A program made the translations under genes and the position numbers. Below the pieces are notes generated by a model, which was not told the DNA's origin, searched no databases, and saw nothing but the letters and a program-made list of their open reading frames with translations. A stretch of DNA of 64,000 bases from CAVWSM01 sp963799425 (GTDB taxonomy: Bacteria > Actinomycetota > Actinomycetes > Jiangellales > Jiangellaceae). The stretch lies in NCBI GenBank assembly GCA_963799425.1, contig CAWCXA010000007.1:310001-374000 (forward strand). The letters run 5' to 3'. Positions 31,326-40,231 of this stretch are shown here, in pieces (position 1 is the first letter of the stretch; each line of letters starts with the position of its first letter).

Positions 31326-32674
31326 CTAGACGCGGACGGCGCCGGTGACTGCCCAACCCGAGCCGCGCTCGCGTACGGCCAACGTCACGCAGCGCGCCAT
31401 CAGCCACACTGCGATGGCCCACCACAGTGCGTCCAGCCCGGAGCCCGTGCTGGCGACCAACCAAGCGACCGGGAGGAACGCCAGCATGGTCGCGACCGAA
31501 GCGGCCGCCAGGAAGCGTCCGTCGCCGGCCCCGATCAGCACTCCGTCGAGCACGAACACCCACCCGGCGAGCGGCTGTTGGACGGCGACGACCAGAAGCG
31601 CGGATGCGAGCAGGGCGCGTACGTGTTCGTCGGGTGTGAACAGCGGGATGTACGCAAAGCGCAGCACGGCCACCAGCACCCCGAGCACAACCCCGATGCC
31701 GATGCCCCACTCGACCATCCGCCGCGTGGCGGCTCGGGCATCGGTCACGGATCCGGCCCCGAGGGCGCGACCGACGAGGGCTTGGGCCGCGATGGCGACC
31801 GCGTCGAGGGCGAGGGCGAGGAGCGTCCAGATCGTGAAGGAGATCTGGTAGGCCGCCAGCTCGGCCGTGCCAAGGCTGGTGGCGACGTACGCGGCGGTCA
31901 AAAGAACGACGCGCATCGCAACGGTCCGAATGATGAGCGGCACACCCGCACCAAACGACCGGCGCAGACTCCGCTCGGGTCAGGCGCTAGCGCGGCACGG
32001 TGGATGCGCGCGTTATGCACCACGACCCGAGCGAACGCAGCGGCCATGCCGACCTGGGCAATGACCGTGCCCAGCGCGGAGCCGACCAGGCCCAGGCCGA
32101 CCGGGTAGACGAGGATGAGGTTGAGCACGACATTTGCCACGGAACCGGCAATCACGACTACGAGGGGCGTGCGAGTGTCTTGCAACCCACGGAGCACCCC
32201 GGTCGCTGCCAGCACGAGCAACATGGCGGGCAGCCCGAGCAGGCTGACTCGCAGATAGTCGGTGGCATGGTCCGCGACGACCGCTGTCGGGCCGAACCAG
32301 GAAACGATCGTGGGCGCGAGGGGCCAGCCGACCACCGCACACACGGCGCCGATGCCGAGAGCCAGCCAGCAGCCGTCGACACCTGCGTGCAACGCTCCAC
32401 GCAGGTCGTTGGCGCCGACCATGCGCGCGACAGCACCAGTCGTGCCGTAGGCAAGGAAGATCGACAGGCTGATCAGGGTCGTCAAGACCGTGCCAGCGAG
32501 GCCCAGCCCCGCCAGCTCGTTTGTGCCGAGATGGCCGATGATCGCCGAGTCGGTGAGCAGGAAGAGGGGTTCGGCGACAAGTGCGAAGAATGCCGGGATC
32601 GCGAGCCGCCCGATCTCACGGTCTGCGGGATGGCGGCCCGGCAGAGCGGGCAGCAGGCCGGCGCGGCTCGACAT
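31326..32674 (-). pseudogene. MATE-family efflux transporter, frameshifted
   Basis: Two overlapping frames together make one MATE/DinF-type transporter of about 445 aa. The first part starts at ATG 32674 (EIGRLAIPAFFALVAEPLFLLTDSAIIGHLGT) and runs to about 31980 (ARIHRAALAPDPSGV). The remainder continues in another frame from about there (SLRRSFGAGVPLIIRTVAMR) to 31326. A one-base insertion or two-base deletion near 31975-31985 would restore a full protein. Position between rplI and dnaB matches the MATE gene of Streptomyces. Could be a real pseudogene or a sequencing error. Confidence 0.8.
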
Positions 32675-32875
32675 GACGAAAAAGAGCCTAGCGACCCCAC
32701 AATTTGGCCGACTTTGTGGGATCCACAGCAGGTGGACTGGATCGTCCCAGGTCACAGGTAGAGCCATGGCCACCGAAGATCATCGTCAACAGGCTTGTCC
32801 CCAGCCTGTGCACATCTCGTCGCGCCTCATCCACCAGTTCCGGCGGGCTCGTCCACAGAACCGTGAACCGCCCGG

Positions 32876-32904
32876 TTGGGCGTACGGCGAACAGGCTCTA
32901 ACGT
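32876..32904 (+). promoter_or_regulatory. Candidate promoter of dnaB
   Basis: TTGGGC (32876-32881), 17 bases, TAACGT (32899-32904), leaving a 5' leader of about 100 bases before the dnaB GTG. The 339-base gap between the MATE start and dnaB holds no other gene that I can see, only scattered GTCCACA-like words. Confidence 0.45.
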
Positions 32905-33013
32905 GCCAGTTTCGGCTTGCCGACAGACCCGCCTTGACCCGGGATTCGAGTTCTGTCCGGGGTTGTCAGCATGCTGTGAACACCTGTTCGGCACGAGGGT
33001 GGGAGGCGCACGG

Positions 33014-35248
33014 GTGGTGGCGGAGCTGGTGGCCCCAGCCGACGATGAGCGGCGCTCAATCGACCGCACGCCCCCACAAGATGTGCCATCCGAGCAGTCC
33101 GTCCTGGGCGCCATGCTGCTGTCCAAGGATGCGATCGCCGACGTCGTCGAGGTCGTCCGCGGCACCGACTTCTACCGGCCGGCGCACGAGTCGATCTTCG
33201 AGGCGATCATCGACCTCTACGGTCGAGGGGAGCCGGCCGACCCACTCACGGTGGCTGCCGAGCTCACCCGGCGCGGCGAGCTGACGCGGGTCGGCGGTGC
33301 TCCCTACCTGCACACGCTCGTCGCGACCGTGCCCACCGCCGCCAATGCCGGGTTCTATGCGGAGATCGTCCGGGAGCGGGCGATCCTGCGTCGCCTGGTC
33401 GAGGCGGGCACGCGCATCGTGCAGATGGGATACGCCGGCGACGACGAGGTCGACAGCCTCGTCGATCGGGCGCAGGCCGAGGTCTACGGAGTGACTGATC
33501 GCCGGGCGTCCGAGGACTACGCGCTGCTCTCCGAGATCATGGAGGGCACGCTCGACGAGATCGAGTCGATCGGCTCCCGTGGCGGGCAGATGGTGGGTGT
33601 GCCGACTGGGTTCACCGATCTCGACACTCTCACCAACGGGCTGCACCCAGGGCAGCTGATCATCGTCGCGGCGAGGCCGGCTGTCGGGAAGGCGTTGGCG
33701 CTGGACACCCCGCTGCCGACGCCCACCGGCTGGACAACGATGGGCGACGTCGCGGTGGGCGACTGGTTGCTCGGAGCTGATGGCCGACCGACTCAGGTGC
33801 TCGCTGCGACCCAAGTCATGACGGGGCGGCCTTGCTTCGAGGTTGAGTTCTCCGACGGGACGGTGATCGTTGCCGACGCGGATCACCAGTGGCTCACCGA
33901 GTGGCGCGTTTTCCCCGCAGTGCGCACGACAGTCGAGATCGGAGAAACGTTGGCGGGTGGCGACCACTTAGTGGCGACGTGCTCACCGCTCAACCTGCCA
34001 GATGCTGACTTGCCGGTGCCTCCATACCCCTTCGGTGCGTGGTTGATGGGCGGGCCGAGCCCAGACCAAGAGGTAAGCAAGGGACTGGAGGCCGAGGAAG
34101 ACGTTCCCGCGGGAACGTTCCGTGAGCGGCTCGATGCGCTAGGCCAGCCGCACATCCCGTGCACCTACCTAAGGGCCTCTGTGGAGCAGCGCCATGACTT
34201 GCTGGCTGGTCTACTCGACGCCGCGGGGTCAGTCACGGCGTTGGGGCACGTCGAGGTCACCGTTGGCGATCGACGACTTGCCGACGACGTGTCCGAGCTC
34301 ATCGTCGGCCTAGGTCACCCGTGCGCGATGACACCGTTGCCTGACGGCTCCCGGCGGCTGTGGTTTGCCACGGACGACGACGTTTTCTGGAGCGAGCACA
34401 AGCGCCAGGCACACAAGGAGCGCCGCGACGGCGTTGTCGACTGGGTTGGGTGCCGCGAAATCGTCGACGTACGACCGGTGGTCAGTGTGCCTGTCCGGTG
34501 CGTCCAGGTCGATAGCGCCGACAGCCTCTATCTGGCGAGCCACAGCATGGTGCCGACACACAACTCGACTCTCGCACTCGACATCGCGCGCGCGGCTTCG
34601 ATCAAGAGTGGTCTCACCAGCGTCATCTTTTCCCTGGAGATGACGCGCAACGAGATCACCATGCGTTTGCTGTCGGCGGAGGCGCGGGTGGCCCTGCACC
34701 ACATGCGCACCGGCTCTATGTCCGACCAAGACTGGGAGCGCATCGCACGTAGGACTGGTGAGGTGTCCAGCGCGCCGCTGTTCGTCGACGACTCACCCAA
34801 CATGTCGATGATGGAGATCCGAGCCAAGGCACGTCGGCTCAAGCAGCGCAACGACCTTCGCCTGATCGTCATCGACTATCTGCAGCTCATGCAGTCCGGC
34901 AAGCGGGTCGAGAGCCGGCAGGTGGAGGTCGCGGAGTTCTCGAGGTCGCTCAAGCTGCTGGCAAAGGAGCTCGACGTTCCCGTGGTTGCCTTGTCGCAGC
35001 TCAACCGTGGTCCGGAGCAAAGACAAGACAAAAGGCCCATGCTTAGCGATCTACGCGAAAGTGGATCCATCGAACAAGATGCCGATATGGTGATCTTGTT
35101 GCACCGCGAGGATGCCTACGAAAAGGAGTCGCCACGCGCCGGCGAGGCGGACCTGATCGTGGCCAAGCACCGCAACGGACCGACCGCGACGATCACGGTC
35201 GCTTTCCAGGGGCACTACAGCCGGTTCGTCGACATGGCACCGGCCTGA
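33014..35248 (+). CDS. dnaB: Replicative DNA helicase DnaB interrupted by an intein
   Basis: 744 aa in total, 453 aa after removal of the 291-aa intein. N-terminal primase-binding domain (PPQDVPSEQSVLGAMLLSKDAI), then the RecA-like motor: GVPTGFTDLDTLTNGLHPGQLIIVAARPAVGK, with the Walker A lysine as the last residue before the intein and STLALDIARAA resuming after it. Walker B is LRLIVIDYLQLM and later motifs include VVALSQLNRGPEQR and DLRESGSIEQDADMV. It unwinds DNA at the replication fork. GTG 33014 follows GGGAGG by seven bases. Function depends on splicing, as the insertion splits the ATP site. Confidence 0.95.
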   Translation: MVAELVAPADDERRSIDRTPPQDVPSEQSVLGAMLLSKDAIADVVEVVRGTDFYRPAHESIFEAIIDLYGRGEPADPLTVAAELTRRGELTRVGGAPYLHTLVATVPTAANAGFYAEIVRERAILRRLVEAGTRIVQMGYAGDDEVDSLVDRAQAEVYGVTDRRASEDYALLSEIMEGTLDEIESIGSRGGQMVGVPTGFTDLDTLTNGLHPGQLIIVAARPAVGKALALDTPLPTPTGWTTMGDVAVGDWLLGADGRPTQVLAATQVMTGRPCFEVEFSDGTVIVADADHQWLTEWRVFPAVRTTVEIGETLAGGDHLVATCSPLNLPDADLPVPPYPFGAWLMGGPSPDQEVSKGLEAEEDVPAGTFRERLDALGQPHIPCTYLRASVEQRHDLLAGLLDAAGSVTALGHVEVTVGDRRLADDVSELIVGLGHPCAMTPLPDGSRRLWFATDDDVFWSEHKRQAHKERRDGVVDWVGCREIVDVRPVVSVPVRCVQVDSADSLYLASHSMVPTHNSTLALDIARAASIKSGLTSVIFSLEMTRNEITMRLLSAEARVALHHMRTGSMSDQDWERIARRTGEVSSAPLFVDDSPNMSMMEIRAKARRLKQRNDLRLIVIDYLQLMQSGKRVESRQVEVAEFSRSLKLLAKELDVPVVALSQLNRGPEQRQDKRPMLSDLRESGSIEQDADMVILLHREDAYEKESPRAGEADLIVAKHRNGPTATITVAFQGHYSRFVDMAPA
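33692..34564 (+). mobile_element. Class 3-like intein in DnaB with degenerate homing endonuclease
   Basis: A 291-residue intein inserted between GK and S of the Walker A motif. It begins with Ala (ALALDTPLPTPTGW) not Cys or Ser and ends VPTHN before Ser+1. Class 3 inteins lack the first nucleophile and use a W-C-T triad; here W67 (DADHQW), C270 (VPVRCVQVD) and T289 (VPTHN) match, with H290 and N291 for cleavage. The central region keeps traces of a LAGLIDADG nuclease (FGAWLMGG at 114-121, LLAGLLDAAGSV at 170-181), but the catalytic acids are replaced by M/G and A. So it should splice but not home. Confidence 0.88.
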
Positions 35249-35296
35249 CACTTCACCAGCGGCGGTGAGGGCAGGCCCGCACCCGGCCTGTTCAGT

Positions 35297-35572
35297 TCAG
35301 GGCTCCATCTCGATCTCCAGGCGCATGGTGCCGCGCAGGTCAAGCCACATCCGGTCAGGTCCGCGTACGAGTCGGAACACGACCTCATCGCAGCTCGAGC
35401 ACCGCGCCACCAAACCCGGAGCGTGCTGCCAAACCCGCATCGTGGCCACGGGCCCCGAATGGCCGCAGTTTGCACAGACGCCGCTGGCGCCGGTCATGTC
35501 CACGGCGAACAGCTCACGCAACGGTCCTGCAAGCGCGTTGCCGTCTACGTAGCCAAAGTCGGGCTGTGTCAT
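35297..35572 (-). CDS. DUF6510-type zinc-ribbon protein
   Basis: A 91-aa protein with two CxxC knuckles (CANCGH and CSSCDE, 31 residues apart) and a strand-rich C-terminus (FRLVRGPDRMWLDLRGTMRLEI), resembling DUF6510 proteins. Its ATG overlaps the stop of the ferredoxin-reductase gene (ATGA, 35569-35572). Last gene of a four-gene operon with a molybdopterin oxidoreductase. Function unknown; the metal site may be structural or redox. Confidence 0.75.
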   Translation of the reverse strand: MTQPDFGYVDGNALAGPLRELFAVDMTGASGVCANCGHSGPVATMRVWQHAPGLVARCSSCDEVVFRLVRGPDRMWLDLRGTMRLEIEMEP

Positions 35573-36342
35573 GCGCCGCCTCCCGTCGGGCCGAACCGCT
35601 CGGTCTTGACGCGCCGCGCGTTGTGGCCCGCTGCGACGAGCATGTCGGCGACAGCTTCGACGAACCCTGTAGGTCCACACACGAAAACACGCGGCTGGGT
35701 GTCCGGATCGAACCCTGCGGTGACCACGTCATCCGGCTGGATGCGACGCGGCGCCTCCGGCCAACCGTCCGGTGTCGCGCGCGTCCACACGTACGACACT
35801 TCGACGCCGTCCAACTCGCCGAGCGTGCCAAGTTCCTCGGCGAAGTAGACGTCGTTCGGGGAGCGCACCGAGTAGACCAGCCGGAACCGCACGCTGCTCC
35901 CGGCCTTGTGCCGTGCCCGAAGCATCGCCATCAGCGGCGCGATTCCCGATCCGCCGCCGACCAGCAGCACCGGCGAGTCATCTGCGGCTTCCGGATCCCA
36001 GACGAACCAGCCACCGACGGGACCACGCAGCTCCAACGGGTCACCCTTGTGGAGGACGGAGGCCAGGTAAGGAGACACCTCGCCATCTCGCAAGAGCTGT
36101 ACGGTCAGCTCGATCCGAGCGTCATCCTCCGGCGCGGACAGCGAATAGCTGCGCTCCGTGGAGTAACCGTCGGGCGCTGTGAGCCGTACGTCGACGTGCT
36201 GGCCGGGCAGATGCCCCGGCCAGTCGGGCACGTCGAGCACAAGGGTGCGCGCGGTCGACGTCTCGTCGCGCACCGCAACGAGGTTGGCGACGCGCCAGAC
36301 CAGCCTCCCGGCTAGTCGCCCTGATACCGCTGCTCGCGCCAC
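35569..36342 (-). CDS. FAD/NAD(P)-binding ferredoxin-reductase-like protein
   Basis: A protein of about 257 aa: FAD-binding barrel with ERSYSLSAPEDD, then the nucleotide-binding domain with VLLVGGGSGIAPLMAMLRAR, LVYSVRSPNDVYF and VFVCGPTGFVEAV. No 2Fe-2S domain is present, so electrons must leave to a separate partner, probably the molybdopterin enzyme just upstream, whose stop it overlaps by 31 bases. The GTG at 36342 is the chosen start; homology starts soon after (RLVWRVANLVAV). Confidence 0.85.
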   Translation of the reverse strand: MARAAVSGRLAGRLVWRVANLVAVRDETSTARTLVLDVPDWPGHLPGQHVDVRLTAPDGYSTERSYSLSAPEDDARIELTVQLLRDGEVSPYLASVLHKGDPLELRGPVGGWFVWDPEAADDSPVLLVGGGSGIAPLMAMLRARHKAGSSVRFRLVYSVRSPNDVYFAEELGTLGELDGVEVSYVWTRATPDGWPEAPRRIQPDDVVTAGFDPDTQPRVFVCGPTGFVEAVADMLVAAGHNARRVKTERFGPTGGGA

Positions 36343-36911
36343 GGGTCGCCGTAGTTGTGATAGCCGGCGCTCTCCCAGAACCCCGGCTCGTCTGCGGGCG
36401 TGAGTTGGATGCCGCGCACCCACTTGGCCGACTTCCAGAAGTACAGATGGGGTACGAGCAGCCGCGCCGGCCCGCCGTGCTCGGACTCGAGTGGCTCACC
36501 GTCGTACTCGTAAACCACCCACGCCTTGCCGTCCAGCAGATCCTCCAGCGGCAGGTTGGTCGTATATCCGCCGTACGAGTGAACGAGTGCGAAGTCGGCC
36601 GCCGTTTCGACGTCTTCCATCAGCACATCGACCGAGACGCCGCGCCACTCCGTTCCGAGTTTGGACCACTTTGTGACGCAGTGGATGTCGACTGTCGGAG
36701 TCTCGCTCGGGAGCCCCATCATGTCGGCCCAAGACCAGGTGCGAGACGCACCCACCTCGGTCGTCACACCGAACTGCCACGTGTCCAGCGGCACCCTCGG
36801 CGTCGGACCCGCTGATAGCACCGGGAAACCTTCCGTGAGGTACTGACCCGGCGGCAGATTTGGGTCGTGGTCACGTCGCCGGCCGAAGAACCCGGGCGAG
36901 ATGATCCCCAT
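36312..36911 (-). CDS. Sulfite oxidase-like molybdopterin oxidoreductase
   Basis: A 199-aa protein of the Oxidored_molyb fold. The molybdenum-ligand cysteine is C78 in VDIHCVTKWSKLG; PPGQYLTEGFPVLSAGPTP near the N-terminus and GGPARLLVPHLYFWKSAKWVRG near the C-terminus are typical. There is no heme or dimerisation domain and no signal peptide, so it is a short cytosolic form whose natural substrate is not known. AGGAGG lies seven bases before the ATG. It precedes a flavin reductase, suggesting an NAD(P)H-linked electron chain. Confidence 0.88.
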   Translation of the reverse strand: MGIISPGFFGRRRDHDPNLPPGQYLTEGFPVLSAGPTPRVPLDTWQFGVTTEVGASRTWSWADMMGLPSETPTVDIHCVTKWSKLGTEWRGVSVDVLMEDVETAADFALVHSYGGYTTNLPLEDLLDGKAWVVYEYDGEPLESEHGGPARLLVPHLYFWKSAKWVRGIQLTPADEPGFWESAGYHNYGDPWREQRYQGD

Positions 36912-36922
36912 CGGTGGACCTC

Positions 36923-37720
36923 CTAAAGCGATTGGGACTTGAGCCAGGTGAGCGAAGTTTCGGCCACCTCTTCCCACCCGGAGTCGATCCCCAGCGAGTG
37001 GCCGCGGTCTGGGAACTCCTTGAAGTCGGTGACCGCCGGTGACTTCATGTAGAGCTTGAGCGTCTGGCGCGTCACCGAGGCGGGCACGGTGTGGTCCTTG
37101 CCGCCCGCCACAAGCAAGAGGGGACCGCGCGCGGCGTTGGCGGTGTCGACTTTGGCCGGCGAGTTCGATGAGAAGGTGGCCGACGCGTCCTCGAACAGCG
37201 GCCTGCCGGGCGACGGTATCGCCCACTTCTCGTACAGCTGGTTCGACTCGAGCTCTGGCAGCGCGTTCCCGAAGCCGTAGCGGAACTGTTTCTGAGTCAG
37301 CGAGACGGCGCCCTTGCGGTTGCCAGGCTTACGCAACGCAACCGAAGCCACCCGCAAAGCCGAGAACGGCAGGCGCAGCACGCCCTTGATCGGCGCCGCG
37401 TCAAGCGCCACGGCCGCGGCCGCATGGCCCTCGGCGAGCAGCCGCTGTGCGATGAGGCCACCGAACGAGTGCCCGATAACGATCGGTTTCGAGTCGAGCT
37501 CGCTGATCGCCTTGGCGTAGTGGTCGACGATCTCGTTGATCCCGTACCCCGCAAGTTGCTCCGGCTGCTGGCGCGTCTGGGCGACGGTGTCGGAGTCGCC
37601 CGGCCAACCGGGGGCGCTGGCGTCGTACCCGGATGCGTTGAACAAACCGACCCACGAGTCCCAGGACAACGAGTGCAGCCACAGGCCGTGCACGAAGACG
37701 ACGGGCGCGTCGTTACTCAT
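36923..37720 (-). CDS. Alpha/beta hydrolase
   Basis: A 265-aa alpha/beta hydrolase: oxyanion region VVFVHGLWLHSLSW, nucleophile elbow GHSFGG, acid in LVAGGKDHTVP and histidine in FPDRGHSLG. No signal peptide. It lies 11 bases upstream of the sulfite oxidase-like gene and so begins that operon. AGAGG precedes the ATG at 37720. Substrate unknown. Confidence 0.88.
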   Translation of the reverse strand: MSNDAPVVFVHGLWLHSLSWDSWVGLFNASGYDASAPGWPGDSDTVAQTRQQPEQLAGYGINEIVDHYAKAISELDSKPIVIGHSFGGLIAQRLLAEGHAAAAVALDAAPIKGVLRLPFSALRVASVALRKPGNRKGAVSLTQKQFRYGFGNALPELESNQLYEKWAIPSPGRPLFEDASATFSSNSPAKVDTANAARGPLLLVAGGKDHTVPASVTRQTLKLYMKSPAVTDFKEFPDRGHSLGIDSGWEEVAETSLTWLKSQSL

Positions 37721-37795
37721 GCGGCGGCCTCTCTGTTGGCGGAGCGGGCCTCAGTGATCTCCGAGCCGGCACGCTTCGCCGTGAAGCGGTGCGCG

Positions 37796-37921
37796 TCAGT
37801 CGTAATCACTCTGTCGATGGTCCCGAGGAAGTGCCCGCTCGGCAAACGGCTCCCAGTCGGGAACACCCGACGGCTCCAGTCCGGCACTGAACGTGACCGG
37901 CCGCTGCGTGGCCCTCGGCAT
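37796..37921 (-). CDS. Possible 41-aa protein (weak call)
   Basis: A short frame encoding a protein that begins MPRATQRPVTFSAGLEPSG and ends in a charged tail (DHRQSDYD), in the 331-base gap between the hydrolase and the DUF2786 gene. Composition looks protein-like, but no ribosome-binding site or homologue is known to me. The rest of the gap shows a TAACGT -10-like word in front of the DUF2786 gene and nothing else clear. Confidence 0.25.
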   Translation of the reverse strand: MPRATQRPVTFSAGLEPSGVPDWEPFAERALPRDHRQSDYD

Positions 37922-38051
37922 TGCGCCCCGTCCACAGGCACGTCTCGAGGCCCGACCCTGTCCACAAGTGCGTCGTGTCGTCCGCACAGCACCAGCGGAC
38001 GTCGTTAACGTCGGGCCCAGGTGCAACGCCGCCATTCCAGGAGGACGCCTA

Positions 38052-39343
38052 GTGGGCATCAACAACCGTCAGCGACGGGCCGCCAAGAAGCAGCGCGACG
38101 CCTGGCGCGACTCACGGCGAGCCACCCGCGACGGAGCGGGCGCGCAGGGTTCAGCAGAGGTCCGCGCGAGCATGACCTTGCCCACGAGCTGATCGACGCG
38201 GCAGTGATGGAGATCCGAGTCGACGCCGGCGCAGCCGAAACGTGCGCGCGGCTGCTCCTCGCCAGCGTTGCGGCTGTGTCCGTTCGCGAGCTCGGCGGTT
38301 CGCTGCGTTGTTCACTGTCGCGGGCGGTCAAATCGGTAGTGCGGCTCGGCTGGCTTCCGACCGACCTGGCCGAGCGGGTGCGTCGCCACGGCGACGACAT
38401 GCAACTGCCTGTGCTGGCGGGGCTGCTGGAGGCGGAGGCTGCCAGTCATCCCGCCTCGCGGGTCGCGGCACGCTGGCGTGCCGACCTGGCCAGCCTTGGT
38501 CGGACCGCGCCACTCGACGTGTCTCGAATCCCCGGGCTCGCGACGGCGCTGCGGCTGCATGCGCTGCTGGCTGTGCTGCCGCAGATCGAGACGTTGGTCT
38601 CGCCCCCAGGCGCGACAGTCGGCGACGACGCCAGCGACGTGGGCATCGACTCCAAAGTGCTCGCACGGGTGCGGGCGCTGCTGGCCAAAGCCGAGTCCAC
38701 CGAGTTCCCCGAGGAGGCGGAGACGCTGTCGGCCAAGGCGCAGGAGCTGATCAGCCGCTATGCACTCGACCGCCTGCTGGCGCATCAGACGCACGCCCAG
38801 TCGACGACGACCATTGCCAATGCGCGGCTCTGGATCGACTCGCCCTACGTGATGGCCAAGGCGATGCTCGTCGGTGCGGTCGCACGGGCCAACCGTTGCC
38901 GCACCGTCGTCAACGACAGGCTCGGTTTCGCCACGATCATCGGCACCGCCCAGGACATCGAGGCGGTCGAGCTGCTGGCTACGTCGTTGATGGTGCAATC
39001 GAGCGCGGCGCTGGCCCGGCACGGCTCGCACGTCGATCACCGAGGCCGGTCACGGACGCGCTCGTTCCGGCAATCGTTCCTCGTCTCCTACGCCCTCCGC
39101 ATCGGCGAGCGGCTCGACACCGTCTCCGAGGCGACTGTCGCAGCAAGCGGCTCTCGCGGCCAGCTGCTGCCTGTGCTGCGTCGGCATGCCGAGCGTGTCG
39201 ACGAGGCGCTGACGCAACTGTTCCCACGAGTGATTTCTCGCGGCGCGACCATCAAGAACGAGCTCGGCTGGGCTGCGGGGCGGGCAGCTGCCGACCAGGC
39301 GCAGCTCGACGTGCGCGGCGAGGTCACCGAGCAGGCTGGCTGA
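38052..39343 (+). pseudogene. DUF2786-domain protein with a frameshift near its N-terminus
   Basis: AGGAGG is followed by GTG 38052 and a typical family start (GINNRQRRAAKKQRDAWRD), but this frame stops at 38192. The rest of the protein lies in another frame, from about 38165 (HDLAHELIDAAVMEIRVDAG) to 39343, including the DUF2786 segment VRALLAKAESTEFPEEAETLSAKAQELI. About 430 aa when joined. Either a real frameshift, a sequencing error between about 38105 and 38180, or translation of the long frame from an internal start. The function of DUF2786 is unknown. Confidence 0.7.
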
Positions 39344-39351
39344 TCATGCAC

Positions 39352-40188
39352 TCAGCCGCCACCAGGCGCCGGGAGCTCCGTGCCGTCGACGAGCGTGACC
39401 TCGAAGAGCACGGGCCAAAGCTTGCCGGTGAGCCACAGCCGATCCGTCGCGGGATCTGCGGCGATCCCGTTGAGCACGTCGACGGGTCCGTCTTGTGCCG
39501 CTTGCTCCACCAGCGGCGCACCGTCGATCCACCCGACTACTTCGCCGGACTCGAGGTCGATCCGAGCGATCCACGTCGTCTGCCAGACGTTGGCCAGCAG
39601 CTCGCCGTCAATCATTTCGAGTTCGTTGAGCCGCGTCACCGGTTCGCCACGGTCGGTCACCCGCACCGACTCCACCTCCGCGTGGGTCTGCGGGTCGAGG
39701 AACCGGACGACGTCGGTGCCGTCGGTCATCACCAGGCGCTCACCGTCGCTGGCCAGCCCCCACCCTTCGGTGTCGTAGGTGAACTCGGCCGTGGTCTCGA
39801 GCGACTCCTGATCGCGGACGTAGCCGCGCTCATTACGCCAGGTCAGCTGATGCAACGATCCATCGTGGAGCGCCAGCCCTTCACCGAACTCGGCCTCCGG
39901 CAGCGCCTCCCGGTCCAGCACCGTCCCGCTGTCAAGCTCCACGCGGCGCACCTCGGACTGCCCCTCGAGACCCGTGCTCTCATAGAGCACGCCATCGGCG
40001 AAGACGAGGCCCTGGGTGAAGGCTTCCGAGTCATGTGGGAGCACCCGTTCGACCTGGATGGCGTATGGCACAGGCGTCGCCCCGGACATGTCGACATCCG
40101 GCGCCGCAGCGTCGTCGCCGTCCCCCGACGAGCAGGCGGCGGCGGCCAGCGCGCCCAGGCAGAGCAGCAGTCGGATGTGGCGCACCAC
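39352..40188 (-). CDS. Glutaminyl-peptide cyclotransferase, lipoprotein
   Basis: A 278-aa protein with a signal sequence and lipobox (LGALAAAACSS, Cys about 19) and a five-bladed propeller of the glutamine cyclotransferase family (LPHDSEAFTQGLVF, LYESTGLEGQSEV, AEFGEGLALHDG, LNELEMIDGELLANVW). It would convert N-terminal glutamine to pyroglutamate on exported proteins. Start: GTG 40188, or GTG 40185, which lies six bases after TACGCT and would make it leaderless. Confidence 0.85.
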   Translation of the reverse strand: MVRHIRLLLCLGALAAAACSSGDGDDAAAPDVDMSGATPVPYAIQVERVLPHDSEAFTQGLVFADGVLYESTGLEGQSEVRRVELDSGTVLDREALPEAEFGEGLALHDGSLHQLTWRNERGYVRDQESLETTAEFTYDTEGWGLASDGERLVMTDGTDVVRFLDPQTHAEVESVRVTDRGEPVTRLNELEMIDGELLANVWQTTWIARIDLESGEVVGWIDGAPLVEQAAQDGPVDVLNGIAADPATDRLWLTGKLWPVLFEVTLVDGTELPAPGGG

Positions 40189-40231
40189 GGCAGCGTACGG
40201 CTCGACCGTCGGAGACGGCCTGCGCCTCGGC

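Noticed and set aside
32780..33013. GTCCACA-like words upstream of dnaB as an origin or DnaA-box cluster
   Set aside because: The matches are imperfect, few and unclustered, and no dnaA, dnaN or rpmH is in the window; oriC must be elsewhere.
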